Of a stretch of 64,000 nt of DNA, positions 47,901 through 58,466 are shown one piece after another (position 1 is the stretch's first letter; each line of letters opens with the position of its first letter). Both the position numbers and the translations under genes were made by a program. The notes beneath the pieces were generated by a model, which worked only from the letters and a program-made list of their open reading frames with translations, did no database searches and was not told the DNA's origin. This DNA comes from Chenopodium formosanum (Eukaryota > Streptophyta > Magnoliopsida > Caryophyllales > Amaranthaceae): contig CM044867.1 of assembly GCA_024500155.1 (NCBI GenBank), positions 25,245,632 through 25,309,631 of the forward strand, in the 5' to 3' direction.

Positions 47901-49107
47901 AATGGAGGAAGTATAGAATATGTGCCCTAACCACAAATGGATTGCTTGAAATCAATCATCGAGGGAAAACAAAAGGTTAGGCAATCAACTTAAAACATCA
48001 AGATATATGTCACAGGTTAGTTCACAGATGATCTTGACTTAATGGCTAGAGATTAGAGAGATAAATCAGTTTTACTACTGAATATAAGAGCTATTACATG
48101 CAAAAGATGATTGATAATTTACGCAAGGAAGAGCATAATAAGAGGAAATATCTACAAACAAAATCTAGTTTATTATGTGTCCTTTCATTAGTAGTGCAAC
48201 AAGAGTACCAACACATTGTAATACAAAACATCATATCTCAGAGCAGAAAACAATGTAATAAATTGTAACTACATATTATACCTGGAACACATGCACAGTT
48301 CTTTCTAGTTCAGCAATGTACTGAAGTTTGCGAGCTCTAGAGCGCTGTCCAGGATGCCTGTAAGTGATCATTCACCACAATATTTGGACATGTGTCAATT
48401 ATACACATTTTCAAATTCAAATGAATAGAAGGAAGACTTCCAAGGAAGATTGACATGTATAGCTTATTCAAACAGTATACAATACAACATATACAAAGTA
48501 TATGACTAGGTGAAGAGGAGGCACTGAGTTACATATTATGACTCAGCAGAAGATAAATAATTTACCTCTTTTCAGTTTTTGCATCAACATTGTAGTAACT
48601 GGGTGCATCACAAAAATCATCCTTTAAGTCCAAACAAGTCCCATAACTCCGAGGATTCTCTTTAACAAATTGCATTGGACATTGATTAACGTAATCAGAC
48701 ATTGCCAAAAGCACTGTGTTATCCGAAAACTCTACAGTGGATCTTCGACGAGGAGAATTAGGGCCATATATACAACCAGATCCCAATATGTTATCATCCT
48801 CTACTTGTTCTTCCTCATGACTTGCAGACAGAAGTAAGTTTGGGACAATACCATCCAAAACAGCAAACGAATCACTAGCTGACCTACAGTGGCGAATCCC
48901 TTTAGGAACTGAGTCCGAGTTGCTTAACAAGTCATCTAACCACGCTGGTTGTTCCTCCAACACCGAACTGTGAGATAACGATCTATGATGTCTAGCACTA
49001 GACTTATTAACTCCTTGGGAATAAATCGAGCTAGGGTCATGGGTTTGGCGTGCAACAACTTTCTTTTGCAATGGGCACCGAGGTGGAAGTTGGGACGGTC
49101 GTGACAT
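44968..49107 (-). CDS. bZIP-family protein with atypical basic region, 4 exons
   Basis: Minus-strand exons: 49107-48566, 48357-48282, 46433-46307, 45122-44968, all GT-AG, 299 codons. The N-terminal half is Ser-rich with the group-specific motifs EEQPAWLDDLLSN (about residues 51-63) and RHCRSASDSFAVLDG (about 72-86). The basic region GQRSRARKLQYIAELERTV follows, then a coiled coil (LSIRVSTLLQQKVGLSLENN, LKQQVAKLQQQKLL) and a short C-terminus. It resembles plant bZIP34/61 and At4g06598-like proteins, presumed nuclear regulators. The N-x7-R signature is incomplete: the position of the invariant Asn before QRSR is not Asn, so DNA binding by itself is doubtful. The start is the ATG of MSRPSQLPP. 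Confidence 0.86.
45325..45520. mobile_element. Possible MITE in bZIP intron 3
   Basis: CACCGTTTCAAATTAGTTGACAT at 45336 and inverted ATGTTAACTAATTAGAAAGAG at 45492 form an imperfect TIR. No clear TA duplication. Non-coding. Confidence 0.4.
46484..47490. repeat. Complementary homopolymer runs in bZIP intron 2 (G18 and C15 on + strand)
   Basis: A run of 18 G at 46484-46501 and a run of 15 C at 47476-47490, both within the 1848-bp intron 46434-48281. Between them, at about 46786-46885, is a ~60-bp tandem duplication (ATGCAAAACATCTTGGAAGC twice). Confidence 0.85.
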
Positions 49108-49639
49108 CTTGAAACTAAATTGTTCAACTAATTATCCATGGTTTAGTCACACAAGGGTTATCTGTACATTTATACAACAAAATTAGGCAATTATTTCACT
49201 AGTATCCTCACCACCATAACATTGCCAATTAACCAGACTATAATTTCACCTAATTTTGTTTTAATTCATTACTTCAATTATTTATCTACAAAAATATGCC
49301 CAACTTAGTAAATAAGCACATTTATAAGGAAATAAGAAAGATTTGTAGATGGAGTAAAATCAGTAAATACAGGAAAACCCAAAACAGATTTTTTTTAAAA
49401 AAAAATTCAAAATAAAACAATGACAAAATCCCAGAAATATCGGAAAGATATAGAAATTTCAAATTCAAAAGAATAATTTAACCCATTTACAGGATTCCCT
49501 AAAACTACAGCCATTTTATCAGTAACATAAACAACCAAAATTCAACAATTAGCAAAACAAGTAGGAATTACATTAATCAAAGATCAAACAATGGAATAGT
49601 AAACCTAAACCCAGAAAACAGAAGTATACAAAATTAAAA

Positions 49640-49678
<39 letters not shown>

Positions 49679-50450
49679 TATAGATTCATTTCAGGAAAAA
49701 AATATATATATATAAAAAAAAGAAATCCTAAACCCAGTTCAGGAATGTTAAAAAAAAATACAAAATATTCAAATATTCAAAATCAAACTTCTAACAATTT
49801 ATTTCAGTTAAAAGTCATAATCAAGCACCATTGAAATATTGTGCAGTCAGAATTTATTAAAACAAAATGACAATAAAATGAAAAAAAAAAAATTAAAAAA
49901 GTGTCAAAAATAAACATTTAGAAAAAAGGTGCAGATAACAGAAAATTATAAAAGTAAGAAAAATTTCAAGTGAATGTGTTACATAGAACTATACAAGTAT
50001 ACATAATTTACAAGTATACTACTTAAAATTAGACAAATTCTGACCTTTAAATGTTCTGCTCCCAAAATTACCAGTAATCATAATTTATATAGCATAGAAT
50101 GTATGGCAAGGTAGAAGGAAAGAGAGAGAAAATTGGGATGAAGGTGTTAGTAGTGGAAGATGGGAAGAAAAGAGCTGCAATTTGCAATTAGCTCGCTTTT
50201 GTTATGAGGAAGCCAAAAGGCCAACTCTTTGGTATGGGCTGTGTCCTCTTTTCGTCCCATCATTAGTTCATGTAGAGGTCCAAGAGACTCCACGTGTTAC
50301 GACAAATGGGTTTTGAAAGGGGGTTTTCCGTCGATTAGAGAGGTGTAACAATGCAGCTTAGAAGCCCAATGACACACAACCAAATTAAAAAAAAGCCATA
50401 AAACTAAAAAACACTGCAAATTCTTAGCTACACATTAGTGTAGTTAACCT
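49108..50450 (-). promoter_or_regulatory. 5' region and probable leader of the bZIP gene
   Basis: On the minus strand 50230-50100 is C/T-rich leader-like sequence (CCCAATTTTCTCTCTCTTTC), about 1 kb above the ATG, which suggests a 5'-UTR intron covering much of 49140-50080. An AAT microsatellite lies at 49640-49680. A CACGTG word is at 50291-50296. The spacer to the opposite-strand exon at 50785 may be a shared divergent promoter. All of this is inference from composition. Confidence 0.4.
49640..49680. repeat. AAT microsatellite
   Basis: About 13 AAT/ATA units. Confidence 0.95.
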
Positions 50451-50479
50451 AGCTGCAACAGCTTTAAATATGAACATAT

Positions 50480-50796
50480 AGTACATAAAAAAAATAAACA
50501 CAAGTATTTTTTTCTTCCTTGTATTTTAACTCTATATCTCTTCTTCTGTCTTAGCTCTATTAATTATCTCTCTTCTGATTTCTTCTCAATTCAAAATTTT
50601 CTCTCTCCTTTTTTTTTTTTACCTTTCCTTATAAGTTTACTTTTTTTTTTCTTTTGGTTTTTGAAAGATCCTTATAAGTTTATTTCAATTCCCTTCAATC
50701 TTTAAACCTCTTTGTCCTATTTCGGATACTCTCCAATTCGTTACCACTGTAGTTTTTTCCATCGTCATCATCTTTGTCGCGATCATGAATCTCGAG
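50480..50796 (+). pseudogene. Possible orphan first exon (5' UTR plus four codons)
   Basis: A long C/T-rich leader (TTATCTCTCTTCTGATTTCT and similar) runs to an ATG at 50785. The short frame ATGAATCTCGAG is followed by GTAATTTTG, a good 5' splice site. No downstream exon is recognisable: the following DNA is AT-rich and then retroelement-like. It reads as a truncated gene start or a promoter carried by an element. Confidence 0.35.
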
Positions 50797-52895
50797 GTAA
50801 TTTTGATTTTTTTTTTTAAAATATGTAAATATGCATGTGAATGTTGTAAATTTGTTGATTTCTAACTTTTTTGCATTTGTGATTCCAAATTTATCATGTT
50901 ATTGATCAATAAGTATTGTCTCTATGATGAATCAAGATTAGATTTAAGGTGAATATTCAAAATTTTAAAGTTAAAATAATTACAATCGAATTTGTGTATA
51001 ATTTCTTGTGGTACCTGGTTTTTAGTGGACAAAGATTAGTCTATAAAGGTTCCACTTAAGTGTCTGATAAGACTTATAATTAAAAACTTAGAGTCGCCAC
51101 CTTTTTTTTATCCGAATAAGGACGGATTTTAAAACAGTCAATTTTAAGAAATAAAACTAAATAAAAATCAATTGCTAACTCCATAAAAAGAAATAAGGCA
51201 CATGGTTCGAGGTTTAGGTTAAGAGAATCGAGCGTCTGGAACTCGTCTTCCCTTCCGTTCTAAGGAATGAGCTCTTACTATTGCTTTGTTAAAAATCAAG
51301 TTTTAAGACATATTAATCACATAAAAAAAATAATATAAGGTAGGTTTGAACACCAAAGTTACACTACGTAATGATCATTGTGAGATTTTGAATTCACTCA
51401 CGGATCAAAACCTTCGTAGTTCGGATAGATGCCACGTTTCAAGTAACCAATTCCATTGGGTTTTGAATTTGGGTTATTGACATAAATGTCATTTTTGTAA
51501 GTGAGATTTTAGTGATTTTTGACGGATTCACTCACAAAAGTAAAATGAACTACCTTGGTTGAGGAAAATCACCTCGATTAGTGATTACCAAAAATGTCTT
51601 TTGAACAAGACAATTCAACAAATGCGTCCCTATTGACGACTTTTTAGTGGGTCAAGGTATTTTTTGGAGTGAAAATGTAAGGGTTCACTGTATAATCTCA
51701 GTTTGGGCTTAAAAACATTCAAGGGTAATTTTTGTAAGGTTTTAAGGGTTATGTGTTTAAGCTTAATGGAATTGACCAAATAAAACACGACACATGTCAA
51801 GGCCTTTCTTCCAAATAAAAGGGAACAATAGATTATTTAATCATATCCGATTGTCAATTAATCCATTGGGTATTTATAATGGGATATAATCTTATTTTTA
51901 TGGAGATGGATGATTGTTACAACCTTATACAACTAAATAATTAATCTTAACCTCATGTTTGGAAATGAGGCCATAACCTTATATTAACTATCATTAATTA
52001 TTATTAAAACAAACAAGCAAAGTTATGATTCATTTTTGTTTTACAAAAAGGTTTGAAATAAGAAGGTTCACAAAATAATAATAGAAAATAAAGTTTGTTA
52101 AAACTTTTATTTCAGAAGTCGTCTTAAAATGAAATAAAGTCCTTAAGACATCATTTATTTCGAAAGTCATCTTTAAAATAAAATTAAAGATTTTTTAAAA
52201 CATTTTTTAGATTTGGAGTTTTTCAAAAATTCTTATTTCTAAAGTCATCTTTAAAATAAGATTAAAGAATTTAAGACTCTTAATAATTTAAGTTCCATAA
52301 ATGAAAAATACATAATATAGTTTAATATGGGTTCCATGACGCCATTAGTTTCTTAAAATAAATTAATACAATTTTAAAATGCAATTAAGAGAAAAAAAAA
52401 GTGCCTTTATCATATCTTTGATAGCTTCAACTAAAAAAATCATTAAAAATCATAGAAAAATCGAAAAAAATTATTGTGATATACGGTTGGAAAGCTCTTG
52501 AAAAGTTCTATCACTTGAGCTAAAGAAATGGAACTACTTCTAGACATGGTTGTTTCATAGGCCATCTTTGGGACGTGGTAAGTAACTCTTCACTCTTGAA
52601 CATCATTTACATAAACTCTTAATTCCTTAGGTCTTTAAGCTCACTTCAAGAAGGAAATTATTCTTAAAAATATATCTTAGACAAACACATAAATGTATTA
52701 ACCTTTCATATTTAAAATGCATTAGAAAGAGATGCAATGCAAAGTGCAATTAACCCCCCTCTTTGTAACCTATCACCTCACCAATAGGCTTGGCTTTCTA
52801 CTTTGGAGTAATGAAAGATTTAGGGCTATTTTAGCACCTAATATCGTCATTACCTCTATTGGTATCATCACATGGAAACAAACACATTAGTTAGC

Positions 52896-52957
<62 letters not shown>

Positions 52958-53325
52958 TAAGGAAATTAAGAAAGGAACAAAGATAATACCTTGAGCTAGA
53001 TGTAACAATTTTTTGGATAACCTCTTTTGTTTATCAAGGATGAAAAGATGATATCTCCTTAATTAAAATGCAATAAAAGAGACTAAGTGATATTATTATG
53101 GAATTTTGAGATATTAAAAGAAATTTGTGCAAAAAAAAGCTAATGAATTTTTTTTTACTGTAGAAAATAAACTTGAAAAATAAATATAAATCTTAAGAAA
53201 TAAACTTTTTTTTGTTTTAATATAGAATAGGAATACTTAAATAATTAACTAATTTTTTTTAACAAAGATGAAAATAACAACAATACTTGAACTTGAAATA
53301 TTTTTTGCGTGTTTTTTTTAATAGG
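50797..53325. other. AT-rich repeat region with a probable decayed LTR
   Basis: 51007-52872 may be a minus-strand LTR. TTAGAGTCGCCACC at about 51090 is the inverse of the GGCGACTC word near the ends of the A-D LTRs, and ACGGTTGGAAAGCTCTTGAAAAG at about 52483 resembles their shared module. No TSD or clean ends were found. AAT microsatellite at 52895-52957. No coding region is supported. Confidence 0.35.
52895..52957. repeat. AAT microsatellite
   Basis: About 21 AAT units without interruption. Confidence 0.95.
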
Positions 53326-53817
53326 TGTTTAGGGTAATTTTACCCCCGCCACGTGCTCCAATAAGAGGGTGACATGTGTCACCCAAAGGTTAGTCCAAAA
53401 TGGACCAATTCCCGCTTGACACGTTGCACTCCAAAGAAATGGGAGAAAATGCAGCCTTCAGGGCCCAAATCCCGAGAAAGCCGCAATGCAACGCATCCCA
53501 CCAATGATTAGAGCAAGATGACCTAATCAGGGGCACCATTCCCAGGGACCCTTATAAATAGGGAGATTCCCTCGACTTGGAGGACACGTTTTTCCATTTA
53601 TTACACACTTATTCTCTTTGCCAGAGACCTTTTGATCTCGGAATTCGAGAAGATTCCCACTTAAATTTCCGCACCTTTTTACTCCTATTCAAGTACTAAC
53701 TTGACCGTCGGAGGCGGAGCTCCAACCACCGAGAGTTTCCGTGTTTTTGCAGGTGCAGCTCGGGCTGGACCAGACTTTGTGACGTAACTCTCCCGAGGGA
53801 CAAAAACACTCAAAACA
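53326..53817 (+). repeat. 5' LTR of a Tat-lineage Gypsy element
   Basis: It starts TGTTTAGGG and ends AAAACA, two bases before the primer-binding site TGGCGCCGTCTGTGGGG (53820 on). TATAAATA is at 53553-53560. U3 has palindromic stress/G-box-like words (GTGACATGTGTCAC). An inverted relative lies at 63063-63565. The start is set by TG and by the limit of similarity to that relative, so it may be off by some tens of bases. Confidence 0.7.
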
Positions 53818-53819
53818 TT

Positions 53820-53836
53820 TGGCGCCGTCTGTGGGG
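53820..53836 (+). other. Primer-binding site
   Basis: TGGCGCCGTCTGTGGGG immediately after the LTR end; the TGGCGCC start is usual for Tat/Athila-type plant Gypsy elements. The tRNA is not assigned. Confidence 0.7.
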
Positions 53837-54739
53837 AGAGTACCTCAAAAATGGTTCAAGATTCTATACCACTTCCTGATCCCAACAATCTACAACCGGT
53901 TATACAACCGGATAACTCAAGTGTTCCTCAACCTGAACCTCAGCCGGTGGTCTATACAGACCAGGAGGATGATGAGGATGACAATGTGGCGACGTATATG
54001 GCCGAGGATAGGTCATTCATCTCCAAATACGTCCGTTCCAGAGAAAAACTGGAGCGACACGCAAACCAGGCGGGTCTAAGCAGGCCCTCTGGGCGGCCAG
54101 AAGGGGAAACCCAGACGGCCAGAGGATCAGCCCCAGTCACCCGAGACGAGCTCATGAAATTCATGAACTCCTTCAAGGGTGAAATAAAGGATATGATCAA
54201 CAAAAACAAGGCTGGCTTTAGCAAGGGTCATCCGGCTAAAAAGACTCCTCTAGCTGCAAGGAAGAAACCGGTCAAGGACAGGCGACCTACTCCACGTCCC
54301 AAGGAGAAGGCAGCCGCAACACTTGACAGGTCCAAGATCCTTTTACCAAAGGGTCCTCAGAGGCACACCCGGCATGATCAGCAGGAAGCCAGCAAAAAAT
54401 TAGCCTCCGACGCTCGGTACATCATTGAGCGGAGGAGAAACCAGCAGCTGTCTGAGTTATCCTCTACCTCGAGCTTTCTAGACACCTTCAAAGAAACTCC
54501 GTAAGGAATTTAATGTCCTTACATGAGAGTCGGACAGGCGGCAAATCCTTCCATACTGACCCTCAGGTGATGATCGGCTTTGTTCTATATGCGCCCCAGC
54601 TGCAATATGGGCAATATGGCCTTCAATTCATGTAGCCGCCTCCCTTCGCAGGTCAGGCGGCATACAATAGCATCCAGCCTCTAGACTGGCAGCTTTGTCT
54701 GCTCAGACTTGGTGAACAACCGTTCACCAAGAATATAAC

Positions 54740-57700
54740 TGTAGTGCGCCTACATTAAAGCATGTGGTGAATATGCTTGGCACTCATAGTAAGTGGGAAT
54801 TGACATACGATTAGGGACAACGATTAGGGACAAAGCAAAGTCGGGAGCCGCCAACAATATTTTAAGGAACTTGTAAACCATTCACGGATTATAAAAGGCA
54901 ACCACAAAAAGGGACACTACTAAAATTCAGTCAAATTGCGACCACCTCAAACGGTCGCAAAAATAGCAAAAACGATCGCAAAAAAAAATTACGACCGTCA
55001 ACGGTCGTAACATGGTGGTCGTTATTCTCGTGGTTGCAAAAAAACAAAATTACGACCGTTTGACGGTCGCAGATTTTTTGCGACCGATTTTACTATTTTC
55101 AACGACCGTTGTGAAAACGGTCGCAACTATTAATAATTGCGACCGCTTTATGAAACGGTCGCAAATCTTGAAATTAGCGACCGTCATAAGCGGTCGCTAA
55201 AAGTTTTAAAAAAAACAAAAAAAGAAAAGAAAAAGACCCATCACCCACCCACCCTTAACCCAGATCCACCGAAACTAGATCCCATCCAAACCACCGCCAT
55301 TGCGCACCCTAAACAACCACTAGCCGCCGCCCGCTACCCACCATCACCTTCGCCCACCTGCAACCACCAATACCCACCACCACCCACCCACCCTTAACCC
55401 AAGAAAACATAAATTTATCAAAACAAAATTAACCCAGAAATTTAACCAAAAATCAAACCAAAAATCGAAAAAAAAGCAACATAAATTAAGCAAAACAATT
55501 TAACCCACAAATAAAATGCACAAAAATTAAACCAAAAAAGGAACAAAAATTAAATTAAAAATGAACAAAAAATTCGAACACAAATCAAACCTACAAACAC
55601 TAAGCAAAATTTGAACAAAAATTCAACTTACAAAAATAAAGCCTACAAAAAACCCATAAAAATTCGAACAATAACACAATTTCGACAAAAATCGAACTAC
55701 TATTCAAACAAAATCAACAAAAATTCGAACCAAAACTCAAACAAAAACACAAACAAAAATCGAACCAAAACTCAAACAAAAACACGAACAAAAATCGGAA
55801 AAAAATCGAACAATCATGGAAATTAGAGAACAAAATCAAACAACAAAAATTGAAAATAAACAAAAATATAATAAAAATTTAGAGAAGAAACACATACCTT
55901 TCACAAAACTTCTTCCTCTTTAGGTTTATATGGTCAAATTCAACCATAACAACTCCAGATCTGGAATTTTTATGGTCGAATTTTACCATTAATACTAAAC
56001 TTTGACGAAAATACAACACCACAATTTGTTGGTTGAAAAAGATAGAATGAAGAAGAAACAGAGAGTAAAAATCCTTAGGAAATAGTAGAACTAGAATAGA
56101 GAAGAAAATGATGGAAAGGGAGAAAGGAAAAAGAAGAGAGATAAAGGAGAAAGGAGGAGCAGATCAGGGAAGAGAGGAAAGAGAATGAGAGGGAGAAAGG
56201 AAAAAGAAGAGAGAGAAAGGAGTGAGGATATATGGAGTGGCGGTTTGGGCTAGGGTTAGTTTAGTACTCCTTTTATACGATTTTTAAAGAAAAAAAATAT
56301 TAACCCTGTTGCGACCGCCTTAAACAGTCGCAAATGGTCGCAAATTGCGACCGTTTCTAAAATGGTCGTAATCGTCGTAATTTGCGACCGTTTTTTGCGG
56401 TCGCAATTGATTTGTTTTTATTTAAAATTATTTTTAACATGTATTTCATTTTTAAATACATTTGCGACCGTTAAATAGCCTAAAAACGGTCGCAAATCTG
56501 CGACCGCCTTAAAAACGGTCGCAAATCTACGACCGCCTTATAAACGGTCGCAAATATTATATTTTGCGACCGTTTTCATGACGGTCGTAAAAAACGGTCG
56601 CAATTTGACCGAATTTTAGTAGTGGGACAACGAAAGGCAACAACGGTTGACCCGTGAAGGTTACACCCCATTCATAATCCATGAGATTACTAACTCCATA
56701 TGGTTCGGAATCACGAAAGGATGATGGTACGAAGTGAGTCATGGAGTCACATTCGCCCGTATTGGCCTCTACTCGATTCTTATTATGAAAAGTATTCCTG
56801 TGATCTCAAAAGCATGCAAACAAAGATTCAATTTGCTCCAAACTATTATTATGCTAAATTGGTTAAATATTAATGCAACACATAATTCTATATTATCGTC
56901 ACCACTTTGATTTAATAACAAGATTAAAAAGGAACCTAAATTGGTTGTCCAAAATCTTATTAGGCGTGATTTTCAATTACATATTCCTTTTAACATGTAA
57001 TATGGTGATCATAAATAATAATAGAATATACATGAATATTGGAAGCAATTTAACAATTGTAACGTTAGTCCAAATCAAATAAAAATAATCCTAATGATGA
57101 TACTAACAATTAAAATAATAAGAGAATTAATTACTCACTTTCCGCGTTTCCTTGAAATGCTACATCATGAATAAATTGTTAGTAACTTCAATAAATAATA
57201 AATCAAATTGAAATTAAATTAAATAAAAAGTAGAGGTTATTTGGTCCAAACCCTCAGTTAATTATACATTTCACACCTTGGTTTAAGGACAAAACCTCAA
57301 GTTAAATATGAACTCCTTGGAGTGCTAAAGGGAAGAATTATGTAATTAAGAATATAGGTTTAAGGTTTAGAATATGAGAGAGAGAAAGAAGAGAATGATT
57401 TTTGGTGAAAAAGAGATGAAGAGAGAATGATTTGGTGGTCAAGCTTGTTGATGATTGAAAAAGGGAAGATATGACCTCTATTTATGGGGAAAAAAGAGGG
57501 TCGAAGAATCAAGAAAAGATTGAGTTTTAATCGGAATAAAACTCTTGCGATAGACAGTAGTTTTTGTTTTTATCATATCTTTTGATCTAGAAATCGGAAT
57601 AAGATAAATAAGATATCGTTGGAAAGCTATTGAAGTCTACTTTCTAACCAAATTAGAATCATATTAAAATATTTTGTATTATAAAAGATATAACCGAAAT

Positions 57701-58466
57701 AGTGAGACGGTGTCAGTTTTGGATAGAGTTTCAATTCGTATTTCGCTCATATCGTTATAGCTCGGAATTAATATTATAATATATCGTTGGAAATATAATT
57801 TCAAGGGCTATCCAAACATATAAGATTTAGATAAAAACTATGAAGCACGAAAATAATATATGACTATCTTTTAATGTCTTTCAATTCGAATAGAATTAGG
57901 ACTTTCAAAAAGAAAAGTTTTATTCAATTTTAAACTCTTTAATCTTATCTTTTCAAAAAGGATAGTTACGATATTATAAAAACTTATAGAAGCTTCCAAT
58001 TAATCTAAATTTGTTTAGGAATGGGATTAAATCCTTTGGACCCTCCACATGATCATTGGGTCGTAGGTAAGGTGGGCTTAGGTTCGGTTTGGATTCAGTT
58101 TAGTATTTTGGCCATACCTTATTCATTATGACTCGGATTTGGGCTTATAATATATCGTTGGAAAGCTCTTTTCAACCCCTATCCAACTATTCAATCATTA
58201 GACCCCGATTCTTGACCAAATTAAATTGATCTAAACGTATCTATAAAGACACGAAATAAATTATTTTGGGTTTTAAGGCACGAAAAGTGGAAAATAATTT
58301 ATGGTTTGGGAAATGTGGCTATGAATTGGATTTGTTTATGAAATGTATTGAATGGAACATGGATTTAAGAACTCTAAAGATTACGTACTCAACCCAACCA
58401 ATAATGGCGGTGAAAGGTTGTTCATTATCGAGTTTGGTTTTGGGGAGACATTTTTAGCTGTCTACA
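54740..58466 (-). mobile_element. Solo LTR copy D (TSD ATAAC), containing a CACTA element
   Basis: On the minus strand it starts TGTAGACAGC and ends GGCGCACTACA. It is flanked by perfect ATAAC at 54735-54739 and 58467-58471. Without the 1710-bp CACTA insert it is about 2017 bp, the size of copies B and C. Modules of ~70 bp are at about 58172-58098, 57805-57730 and 57645-57565. The TATA equivalent (57478-57484) has decayed to ATAAATA. It inserted into gag of the Tat element. Confidence 0.92.
54915..56624. mobile_element. Non-autonomous CACTA (En/Spm) element, TSD GGA
   Basis: Termini CACTACTAAAATTC and GAATTTTAGTAGTG are inverted, with 3-bp duplications GGA at 54912-54914 and 56625-56627. Both subterminal regions (about 54938-55200 and 56309-56610) are packed with TTGCGACCG / CGGTCGCAA words, mostly as inverted pairs around 10-20 bp spacers. 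The middle is low-complexity (CCCACC-rich at 55240-55400, then A-rich with AAAAATCGAAC words to about 55880). No transposase is present. Open frames inside are low-complexity artefacts. Confidence 0.93.

Noticed and set aside
53952..54224. Minus-strand 90-codon frame
   Set aside because: Antisense shadow of the Tat gag frame starting at 53851.
55137..55826. Pro/Thr-rich and Asn/Lys-rich + strand frames inside the CACTA element
   Set aside because: Low-complexity translations of CCCACC-rich and AAAAATCGAAC-rich DNA; no transposase motif.
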